Below are positions 1 to 5,194 of a stretch of 26,444 nt of DNA, one piece after another; position 1 is the stretch's first letter, and every line of letters begins with the position of its first letter. The stretch is from an uncultured Clostridia bacterium (GTDB lineage: Bacteria > Bacillota > Clostridia > Christensenellales > Borkfalkiaceae), in the NCBI GenBank assembly GCA_904502225.1, contig CAJGDO010000018.1:1-26444 (forward strand), in the 5' to 3' direction. The translations under genes and the position numbers were made by a program. The notes below the pieces were generated by a model, which saw nothing but the letters and a program-made list of their open reading frames with translations, ran no database searches and was not told the origin of the DNA.

Positions 1-178
1 TAGCGAAGTGCGGATTAGATAAACGCTGAAAGCATCTAAGCGTGAAACTAACCTCAAGATAAGATATCCCATAACATAAGTTAGTAAGACCACTTGAAGA
101 CAACAAGTTTGATAGGTCAGGGGTGTAAGCATAGTGATATGTTGAGCTAACTGATACTAATAGGTCGAGGGCTTGATC
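1..178 (+). rRNA. 23S ribosomal RNA, 3' end (5' truncated)
   Basis: The first 178 bases match the conserved 3' terminal part of bacterial 23S rRNA, ending in the characteristic CTGATACTAATAGGTCGAGG segment followed by GCTTGATC. The 5' part of the gene lies outside the window. The exact mature 3' end is not visible and is placed by analogy to other bacteria. A short GAAA-loop hairpin (176-193) begins at the end of the gene and may take part in processing. Confidence 0.96.
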
Positions 179-387
179 TCATGAAAATGAGATGATCAGC
201 GAATTAATTACAAAGAAATCACCTAACTATACAATTTTGTCAGGAGCCAAAATTAATGGCTATTAGAAAAAATCTATGCAGTTGTGAATCTACCGTGTAA
301 AAAATTTGACGGGAAGATAAAAAAAGTGTACAATATTGATTGTACACAAAAAGACGATATACCCAAGGGAAACCTTGATATATACCA
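176..387 (+). other. 23S-5S intergenic spacer with three hairpins
   Basis: About 210 bases separate 23S from 5S and no tRNA is recognisable. Three stem-loops are visible: 176-193 (ATCTCAT, GAAA loop, ATGAGAT), 326-347 (GTGTACAAT and ATTGTACAC around a 4-base loop, perfect 9-bp stem) and 364-377 (CAAGG, GAAA loop, CCTTG, with A/T pairing outside it). The last lies just before 5S. They are plausible RNase processing sites in the pre-rRNA, which is inference. I see no gene here. Confidence 0.6.
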
Positions 388-502
388 TTGCGGTGACGTT
401 AGCGGTGAGGTCCCACCTGTTCTCATACCGAACACAGAAGTTAAGCTCACTAGCGCCGAAAATACTTTGCTGGCGACGGCACGGGAAGATAGGTTGTTGC
501 TG
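388..502 (+). rRNA. 5S ribosomal RNA
   Basis: The segment contains the hallmark 5S core (GGTCCCACCTGTTCTCATACCG and the following AACACAGAAGTTAAGCTC). Its ends can pair as helix I: GCGGTGAC near 390-397 with GTTGTTGC near 493-500, including G-U pairs. The implied length of about 115 bases is normal for a bacterial 5S. Exact ends are uncertain by a few bases. It follows 23S on the same strand and precedes a strong terminator, so it is the last gene of this rRNA operon. Confidence 0.95.
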
Positions 503-514
503 CATCCAAACAAA

Positions 515-544
515 AAACACTAACCAAACGGTTGGTGTTTTTTT
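515..544 (+). terminator. Intrinsic terminator of the rRNA operon
   Basis: A 10-bp stem (AACACTAACC with GGTTGGTGTT, one T-G wobble) around a short AAAC loop is followed directly by a run of T. It lies about 12 bases after the 5S gene, as expected for an rRNA operon terminator. Confidence 0.9.
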
Positions 545-560
545 GTTGCAACAACCGTAT

Positions 561-601
561 CCCGTACCGCTAATCGTAAGCGATTAGGCTTTCGGCACGG
601 G
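561..601. repeat. Strong hairpin in gene-free stretch 546-727
   Basis: The outer arms are CCCGTACCG (561-569) and CGGCACGGG (593-601), which pair with one A-C mismatch. The inner arms CTAATCG and CGATTAG flank a TAAG loop (570-587). No T run follows, so it is not a standard terminator. The 13-base segment at 593-605 also occurs inside 5S (477-489), and GGTTGTTGCT of 5S (492-501) recurs at 704-713. The rest of 546-727 shows no convincing gene. It may be degenerate rRNA-operon DNA or an unknown small structured element. Confidence 0.5.
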
Positions 602-725
602 AAGAAGTCGCAGTCTATTTCGTTCCCAATTATTGCAAACAAAACTTTTTAGATCAGTTATTAACAATTTATAACTTGTTGCGACATAGCCTAACGGCTG
701 AATGGTTGTTGCTTTGATTAAAATG

Positions 726-751
726 AAAAAACCACCAAATTTGGTGGTTTT
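726..751 (-). terminator. Terminator of the XRE repressor gene
   Basis: A perfect palindrome at 728-751 (AAAACCACC arms meeting at AAATTT) overlaps the stop codon of the minus-strand XRE gene and is followed on that strand by T-rich sequence. It could also stop plus-strand transcription coming out of the rRNA operon. Confidence 0.75.
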
Positions 752-938
752 AATCTTCTAATCCTAAAATATAATCAGTCGAAACTTTATAAAATTTAGC
801 AAGTTTTATTAAAACGTCAATGGGAAGTTGGCGTTTTTCATTTTCATATTGTGAATAAGTATTTTGTTTGATATTTAAGAATTCAGCAATTTGACTTTGA
901 GTAATATTGTTTTCTTCTCTTATTTCTTTCAATTTCAT
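750..938 (-). CDS. XRE-family helix-turn-helix repressor (62 aa)
   Basis: A compact protein made of little more than one XRE/Cro-CI helix-turn-helix domain: MKLKEIREENN, then ITQSQIAEFLNIKQNTYSQYE as scaffold, turn and recognition helices, then LPIDVLIKLAKFYKVSTDYI, the usual final helices of the fold. It is expected to bind DNA as a dimer. The ATG at 938 is chosen because MKLKEIR is the usual family start. An upstream TTG at 977 would add 13 residues. No Shine-Dalgarno sequence precedes the ATG, and a TATAAT-like box at 945-950 sits so close that a leaderless mRNA is possible. Two matched inverted repeats upstream (954-970 and 979-995) are likely its operators. It probably represses itself and the divergent small genes starting at 1030. 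There is no dimerisation or peptidase domain, so an SOS-cleavage mechanism is unlikely. Confidence 0.88.
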   Translation of the reverse strand: MKLKEIREENNITQSQIAEFLNIKQNTYSQYENEKRQLPIDVLIKLAKFYKVSTDYILGLED

Positions 939-944
939 ATAAAT

Positions 945-999
945 ATTATATGATATCTCGTGTTGAGATATTGACAATTATCTCAAATTGTGATATAGT
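945..999. promoter_or_regulatory. Divergent promoter region with two matched operators
   Basis: On the plus strand TTGACA (971-976) and TATAGT (994-999) are separated by 17 bases, a near-consensus sigma-70/SigA promoter for the small gene at 1030. Two 17-bp inverted repeats of equal geometry occur here: TATCTC-N5-GAGATA at 954-970 and TATCTC-N5-GTGATA at 979-995. The second covers the spacer and the start of the -10 box. The first abuts the -35 box. On the minus strand a TATAAT box occupies 945-950. The layout resembles a phage repressor switch. That the adjacent XRE protein binds here is inference. Confidence 0.7.
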
Positions 1000-1029
1000 T
1001 GTTATAACAAATAGCAAAGGCGGTAAAAA

Positions 1030-1188
1030 ATGGGCAAAAAAGGATATTTGGAAATAAAAAGAGGAAGGCACGGGTTGCTTTGGTGGTGTCTTATAGGATG
1101 GTGGGAAAGACCTCTTGCAACGGGAATGTGGTTGTTGTTGGCTGAAATCTGGGGATACAAAGGCGTAAGATACAATTATTATAAATAA
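1030..1188 (+). CDS. Unrecognised 52-aa Trp-rich small protein
   Basis: A 52-codon reading frame starts at ATG 1030 with an AAAGGCGG ribosome binding site (about 1016-1023), 30 bases after a near-consensus promoter. The product is basic at its start (MGKKGYLEIKRGRHG). It then has a hydrophobic, tryptophan-rich centre with two WW pairs and a LLLAEIW segment, and ends in an aromatic tail (YNYYK). Six Trp in 52 residues is exceptional. The centre, about residues 16-42, is interrupted by charged residues (WERP), so it is more likely membrane-associated or amphipathic than a clean transmembrane helix. I do not recognise a family. Its position as first gene of the divergent, probably repressed transcript is like that of phage early genes or small toxins, but no function can be assigned. 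Confidence 0.65.
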   Translation: MGKKGYLEIKRGRHGLLWWCLIGWWERPLATGMWLLLAEIWGYKGVRYNYYK

Positions 1189-1211
1189 AGTTTTACGAGG
1201 AGGAGTTTGTT

Positions 1212-1409
1212 GTGGGGTATAAGTTAAAGGTTTGTTTTTCGGATGGCATTGTTGAGGAAGTAGATGAAATTTTTGAAACGGAAGAGGCTGCGATAGAAGA
1301 ATATAATGTTTGGTTAGATAGTTGGGAAACTGGCAAAGAAGTGCTTAAAATGGCAAATGAAAAATATATTGATGCAACTATTGAGGGATATAATATTGAA
1401 GAGTTATAG
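1212..1409 (+). CDS. Unrecognised 65-aa acidic small protein
   Basis: The frame starts at GTG 1212, eight bases after a strong AGGAGG (1198-1203), and lies 23 bases after the Trp-rich gene, so the two are probably co-transcribed. The product is acidic and begins with an apparent beta strand (YKLKVCFSDGIVEEV), followed by a Glu-rich helix (FETEEAAIEEYNVWLDSW) and a short C-terminal part with a DATIEGYNIEEL end. This beta-alpha pattern resembles small phage-associated proteins of unknown function, but I recognise no family. It is followed by a bidirectional terminator at 1433-1463. Confidence 0.7.
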   Translation: MGYKLKVCFSDGIVEEVDEIFETEEAAIEEYNVWLDSWETGKEVLKMANEKYIDATIEGYNIEEL

Positions 1410-1432
1410 TTTGTAAAAAAATGTGAAGAAAT

Positions 1433-1463
1433 AAAAAAGAACCATTTAATATGGTTCTTTTTT
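1433..1463. terminator. Bidirectional terminator between small-gene operon and dut
   Basis: A 13-bp perfect stem, AAAAAAGAACCAT (1433-1445) with its complement at 1451-1463, surrounds a TTAAT loop. Six T end the plus-strand arm and six A start it, so it works in both directions: for the plus-strand small genes ending at 1409 and for the minus-strand dUTPase gene ending at 1481. Confidence 0.88.
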
Positions 1464-1480
1464 CAATGTTAAATAGAAAT

Positions 1481-1954
1481 TTATCTATCAGTGCTGCCGA
1501 AGCCACCTGTTCTAACACCATCACACTCGTCATCAACAGTAATGCCGAACTCAACAAACACGCCTTGTGCAAAGGCTTTGCCTTGTTCAACAACAAGTTC
1601 GTTAGTGCCAAGGTTAGTTATCTTTATAAAAATATGCCCCTCGTTATCAGCATAAAAATAATCGCTATCAATTATTCCAACAGTGTTGTCAAGGCGTAGG
1701 CGATATTTAAAGCCAAGGCTGGAGCGTGGATAAATTTTTAACACCCAACCCTCGTCAATTTGAACTCTTATGCCCGTTGCAACCTTTATGGTTTGGTTTG
1801 GGGCAAGGGTAAACGAAAATGGTGCAAAAAAATCATAACCAGCACTGCCGGCAGTTGCACGCTTTGGCAAGCAAATTTGTTCATAATCTGCTTTGTTGCC
1901 GTCTTTTAAATATTCATCTAAACTAACTTTATAAAACTTTGCAATTTTTTTCAT
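1481..1954 (-). CDS. dut: dUTPase (deoxyuridine triphosphatase) with XRE-like N-terminal tail
   Basis: The enzyme hydrolyses dUTP to dUMP and pyrophosphate, keeping uracil out of DNA and supplying dTMP synthesis. All five trimeric dUTPase motifs are present in order: AGYDFFAP, PRSSLGFK, DNTVGIIDSDYF (catalytic Asp in this region), KAFAQGVF and the C-terminal RTGGFGSTDR arm that closes over the nucleotide. The ATG at 1954 has an AGGTG site just upstream, and a good promoter lies at 1972-2000. The first 20 or so residues are not part of the usual fold. MKKIAKFYKVSLDEYL closely resembles LIKLAKFYKVSTDYI at the end of the XRE repressor 550 bases away. This looks like the remnant of an XRE-dUTPase fusion. 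Some staphylococcal phage dUTPases act as derepressors of island repressors, so a regulatory link to the nearby repressor is conceivable but unproven. Confidence 0.95.
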   Translation of the reverse strand: MKKIAKFYKVSLDEYLKDGNKADYEQICLPKRATAGSAGYDFFAPFSFTLAPNQTIKVATGIRVQIDEGWVLKIYPRSSLGFKYRLRLDNTVGIIDSDYFYADNEGHIFIKITNLGTNELVVEQGKAFAQGVFVEFGITVDDECDGVRTGGFGSTDR

Positions 1955-1971
1955 AAATTTCACCTGTAAAT

Positions 1972-2000
1972 ATTATAACAAAAATTCGCTCGTAAATCAA
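1972..2000 (-). promoter_or_regulatory. Promoter of dut
   Basis: Reading the minus strand, TTGATT (2000-1995) and TATAAT (1977-1972) are separated by exactly 17 bases, and the dut start codon follows 17 bases after the -10 box. dut is therefore transcribed on its own rather than as the tail of the transporter operon that ends at 2007. Confidence 0.8.
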
Positions 2001-2006
2001 GGCAAA

Positions 2007-3209
2007 TTAAAAAATATCAACTTTTTCGGTCAATCTTTGTTTCCTTAAAACCCGTGTTTGCTTTGAGTAAATTATAGTGAAAACTACCATTAGCACGTAT
2101 AAAATGGTCAAGCAAATAGGGAAAACGTTAAGCCCCAACCACTCGGCAACAAAGCCGAAAAGCGGTGGCATAAGCAAAATTCCTATATTACAAGCCGCCA
2201 TTTGCAAGCCGATTATAGATTGTGACACGTCCTTGCCAAAATTTTCAGGCGTTATGTAGGTTAGATTAGGGAAGGTTGGGCCGTTGCCAAACCCGATTAA
2301 AAAGAGCGACAACGCCTTAAACATTGGTGGCAGTGGTAAAAACATTATAATTAAGGCAATAAGCACGATAGAGTATCCTACGTAAACGATTTTTTCCACC
2401 TTTAAGATTTTAGAAACAAACCCTGAAATCAGCCTGCCGATTGTTATGCCCGCATAATAATAGGTCAAATATTTTGAAGCGACAGCCTCTGTCAAAGCCG
2501 AAGTGTTTACAAGATAGGTGCAAGCCCAAATTCCACAAGTGAACTCTAATGAAACCGAGCAGAAAAACATAACGACAGCAGTTCTTACGGCAGGAACTTT
2601 AATCATTTGCTTTAACGAAAGCGTCCTTTGCAAAGGATTTTCAGTTTGCTGGCTTTTTGCACTAACTTTTTTCCATAACGGCAAAGACGCAAAAGAGATA
2701 AGTGCAATTATTGCCATAGCAAAAAACACGATAACGTATCCACGTTGCCAATTATTGTTTTCGCCAAGAGCAAAAGACATTAAAAGAGGGCTTATAGAAA
2801 TTCCCACACCGTAAAAGGTGTGCAACAAACTCATATGCATTGGCGAATAGTTAGACGCAGTGTAATTGTTTAAGGCGGCGTCTATTGCCCCAGCACCAAG
2901 CCCAAGCGGGATAGAGAGCAACAAGAAAAAGAGCATAGAGTTTGAAAAAGAAAACGCCAAAAGACACAATGCAGTGAGTAGCGTGCTGACGGCGGTTAAT
3001 AAACCCGTTCCAAACTTGTTGATAAGTCTTGCTGAAAAAAACGAAGAAATAACCGTGCCAAGCGAAATTAAAAAGGTTATAAAGTTTGCATAACTGAACG
3101 GCAATGAAAGGTCTGAATAAATTGCAGGCCAAGCCGAGCCCAAGAGCGAGTCTGGAAGCCCCAAACCGATAAAAACTATGCAAATTACAACGAATAAAAG
3201 CGTAAACAT
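2007..3209 (-). CDS. MFS transporter (12-TM major facilitator permease)
   Basis: A 400-residue, very hydrophobic protein with about twelve predicted membrane helices in two halves joined by a polar loop (LWKKVSAKSQQTENPLQR), typical of the major facilitator superfamily. The first helix begins at once (MFTLLFVVICIVFIGLGLPDS). A SARLINKFGTGLL loop after helix 2 occupies the place of the MFS A-motif. A second-half GFGNGPTFPNLTYITPE segment recalls FucP/sugar-type and related MFS proteins, but the substrate cannot be told. The ATG at 3209 with a weak TAGGT site is preferred over a TTG at 3251, which would overlap the upstream permease. It is the second gene of a two-gene operon, seven bases after the ArsB/SLC13-like gene. 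Confidence 0.88.
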   Translation of the reverse strand: MFTLLFVVICIVFIGLGLPDSLLGSAWPAIYSDLSLPFSYANFITFLISLGTVISSFFSARLINKFGTGLLTAVSTLLTALCLLAFSFSNSMLFFLLLSIPLGLGAGAIDAALNNYTASNYSPMHMSLLHTFYGVGISISPLLMSFALGENNNWQRGYVIVFFAMAIIALISFASLPLWKKVSAKSQQTENPLQRTLSLKQMIKVPAVRTAVVMFFCSVSLEFTCGIWACTYLVNTSALTEAVASKYLTYYYAGITIGRLISGFVSKILKVEKIVYVGYSIVLIALIIMFLPLPPMFKALSLFLIGFGNGPTFPNLTYITPENFGKDVSQSIIGLQMAACNIGILLMPPLFGFVAEWLGLNVFPICLTILYVLMVVFTIIYSKQTRVLRKQRLTEKVDIF

Positions 3210-3216
3210 AATAAAC

Positions 3217-4518
3217 CTATAAAACCAGACAAAGCGTTCCCACCGATGCAAGAAGGGTTGGAATAGCGATTATAACACCGTAAAAAACAAACTTTCTAAA
3301 CGGCATTTCGATACCGTACTTGGTTAAAATTTTGCTCCACATAATACCTGCAAGTGCCCCAACAGGCGTTAAAAACGCACCTATGTTTGAGCCAATGATG
3401 CTTCCATAAACGGCAGGCAAACTGTTTTGGCTAATAATTTTTTCAAACAACACACTCATAGGTATATTGTTTAGCAGGTTAGCCGAAATTGTTGATAAAA
3501 TACCAAACGAAAACCCGTCAACCTTATTTCCCGTTAGCAACAAACTTGACAAAAGGTCGGTTGCACCGCTGTTTTTAAGGGCGAGCACGATAACGAACAT
3601 TGACAAAACGAAAGGTATTAATTCATAAGGCTCTTTTTTTAGCGAAGATAAAACGGGTTTTGCCGTGTGCATTGTTATTAAATCGTACACCAAGTCAAAT
3701 ACGGTGAGTGAAAGAGCCAAGGTAAGACAAATTAAAAACATTTCCACCCCCAAAATGTCCGAGATAGAAAGCAAAATTATTCCAACGGCTAAATGCGTGA
3801 TAGCGACTAGCATAGGAACTTTTGAAAGGTGCGGTGGTGCTTGGTTTTCCTCGCCCACGCTGATAGGCAAAGCAAGTTGTTTTCTAAACACCAAAAGAAG
3901 AACGGCAAGGCTTGTTATTCCGCCAGCCAAAGCGGGGAGAGCCATAACCGAAAAATATTCGGAAAAGGTTATGCCCGCCGATTGAGCCAAATAAACGTTT
4001 GTTGGATTGCCGACTATTAACGCCATACTCCAAGTGTTTGCGGCAATAAATTCGCCAAACAAAAAAGGCAACGGCGAAATTTTGGCTTTTTTAGCAAATA
4101 TGCAAATTGGCGGTGTAAAGGTCAAAATTATAACGTCGTTTGAAGTAAAAATGGTCAAAACCGAAACCACAGCGTATAAAATTATAAAAAGTTTTAGTTG
4201 CCCGCCCTTGCTTTTAACAAAAACGGTGTTTGCAACGTAATCAAAAAACCCAGCGTCGCCAAGGTAAACGGATAAAAGGGTCATTGACAAAAATAGCGTT
4301 AAAATTTTTAGTGGATTAACAGAAGTGTTTGCCGTTATCCCGTCAAAAACAGCAGTCAGGCTTATGCAATTTGTTAAAATCATTAAAATTGCACCGATTA
4401 AGCACACAATCCAGTAAAGCCCAACGTTTTTTGTGCCAATTTTTATATAAGGTTTAATTAAAACGGACAAAACCATACAAAATGCAGTTGCTATGGCAAT
4501 TATAACGGTAAGCGTCAT
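3217..4518 (-). CDS. ArsB/NhaD/SLC13-type ion-transporter superfamily permease
   Basis: A 433-residue integral membrane protein of the ion transporter (IT) superfamily. It carries an FTSNDVIILTFTPPI signature in the first half and a GNPTNVYLAQ segment, the hallmark shared by ArsB, NhaD and SLC13-like carriers. The second half repeats the pattern with SANLLNNIPMSVLF and GSNIGAFLTPVGALAG. About 11-12 membrane helices are expected. Such proteins move anions (arsenite, dicarboxylates, sulfate) or exchange Na+ for H+. Family resemblance does not settle the substrate, and there is no arsR or arsC nearby to support arsenite. The ATG at 4518 has AAGGA-type sites immediately upstream, and a good promoter lies at 4552-4579. 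It is followed after seven bases by the MFS gene. Confidence 0.88.
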   Translation of the reverse strand: MTLTVIIAIATAFCMVLSVLIKPYIKIGTKNVGLYWIVCLIGAILMILTNCISLTAVFDGITANTSVNPLKILTLFLSMTLLSVYLGDAGFFDYVANTVFVKSKGGQLKLFIILYAVVSVLTIFTSNDVIILTFTPPICIFAKKAKISPLPFLFGEFIAANTWSMALIVGNPTNVYLAQSAGITFSEYFSVMALPALAGGITSLAVLLLVFRKQLALPISVGEENQAPPHLSKVPMLVAITHLAVGIILLSISDILGVEMFLICLTLALSLTVFDLVYDLITMHTAKPVLSSLKKEPYELIPFVLSMFVIVLALKNSGATDLLSSLLLTGNKVDGFSFGILSTISANLLNNIPMSVLFEKIISQNSLPAVYGSIIGSNIGAFLTPVGALAGIMWSKILTKYGIEMPFRKFVFYGVIIAIPTLLASVGTLCLVL

Positions 4519-4551
4519 TTCCTTTTTCCTTTAAGTAATTTTCCAACAAAA

Positions 4552-4579
4552 ATTATAACACTATTGATAATATTTTCAA
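4552..4579 (-). promoter_or_regulatory. Promoter of the transporter operon
   Basis: On the minus strand TTGAAA (4579-4574) and TATAAT (4557-4552) are 16 bases apart, followed 33 bases later by the ATG at 4518. No clear operator was seen. Confidence 0.7.
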
Positions 4580-4661
4580 ACTAAAAGTAAAACAAAAAAT
4601 AACTTTATTTGCTTTTTAGCCTAAAATCATAACTAAAAACTTGCTAGCATATTATTATAGT

Positions 4662-5069
4662 ATGGAATTAACGTATAAAGAACTACAAAAACGTGACGTT
4701 ATAAACGTTGTTGACGGCAGATGCTTGGGCAGAATTGTTGATGCACGGTTTGATTTTCCAAGGGGAAATTTGATAGGAATTTATGTTCCCGCACGCAAAA
4801 ACCGTGGTATTTTTTCATTGTTCGATAAAAGCACAATGTATATTGACGTTAGGAAGATTAAAAAAATCGGCGGGGACGTTATCTTGGTGGAAATTGCTTG
4901 CGGGGGCGAATGCTCGCCAAACACTTCTGTTGGAAAGCCCGACATAAAACCACCCCCACCTTGCCCACCGCAACAGTGCCAACCCCCTTTTTCTCAACAA
5001 GCAAAAAACACGCTTGACTTAAACGGAATTTTTGACGAAAACGGTAGGCTTGATTTGGGCGATTATTAA
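4662..5069 (+). CDS. YlmC/YmxH-like PRC-barrel protein with Pro-rich tail
   Basis: Residues 1-80 match the small PRC-barrel proteins of the YlmC/YmxH family of Bacillota: MELTYKELQKRDVINVVDG, then GRIVDARFDFPRGNLIGIYVP, then VRKIKKIGGDVILVE. In Bacillus these genes are linked to sporulation, and the fold is a small beta barrel thought to mediate binding. The usual family length is about 80-90 residues. This one has 135, with a proline-rich linker containing Cys (residues about 95-112, PPPPCPPQQCQPP) and a short acidic terminal segment (DLNGIFDENGRLDLGDY). The ATG at 4662 is chosen because METLYKEL-like starts are typical, but no Shine-Dalgarno sequence precedes it. A TTG at 4641 would add seven residues and also lacks one. 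A leaderless mRNA is possible. It has no nearby sporulation partner. Confidence 0.82.
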   Translation: MELTYKELQKRDVINVVDGRCLGRIVDARFDFPRGNLIGIYVPARKNRGIFSLFDKSTMYIDVRKIKKIGGDVILVEIACGGECSPNTSVGKPDIKPPPPCPPQQCQPPFSQQAKNTLDLNGIFDENGRLDLGDY

Positions 5070-5109
5070 AAAGGCAAGTTGGGCGAAATGTTTTTTTTAA
5101 AAAACCCCC

Positions 5110-5138
5110 TTGAAAAATGAAAAATTATGTTTTATAAT
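5110..5138 (+). promoter_or_regulatory. Promoter of the EF-G-like gene
   Basis: TTGAAA (5110-5115) and TATAAT (5133-5138) are separated by exactly 17 bases, with the start codon 56 bases downstream. This is a near-consensus SigA promoter for the EF-G-like gene and probably also the kinase gene behind it. Confidence 0.85.
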
Positions 5139-5194
5139 ATTATTGTCCGATAGACGTTGGATTTTACCAAGATATTAAGGGGGGAATAAAAATT

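Noticed and set aside
274..587. Several open frames of 76-83 codons on both strands
   Set aside because: They run across the 5S rRNA gene and its terminator, have no ribosome binding sites and encode no recognisable protein.
1451..1699. Open frame of 82 codons on the plus strand
   Set aside because: It is the antisense shadow of the dUTPase gene, whose five motifs are clear on the minus strand.
750..1963. Intact prophage or integrative element
   Set aside because: Only a repressor, two small genes and a dUTPase are present. No integrase, structural genes or flanking direct repeats were seen, so only a remnant can be suggested.
3217..4518. Arsenic resistance locus
   Set aside because: The permease shares the ArsB/NhaD superfamily signature, but no arsR, arsC, arsA or arsenic-responsive site is nearby, so arsenite as substrate is not supported.
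5088..5110. Possible terminator after the PRC-barrel gene (GTTTTTT with AAAAAAC)
   Set aside because: It is a plain T run next to an A run with no G-C stem, and such pairings arise by chance in this A/T-rich DNA.
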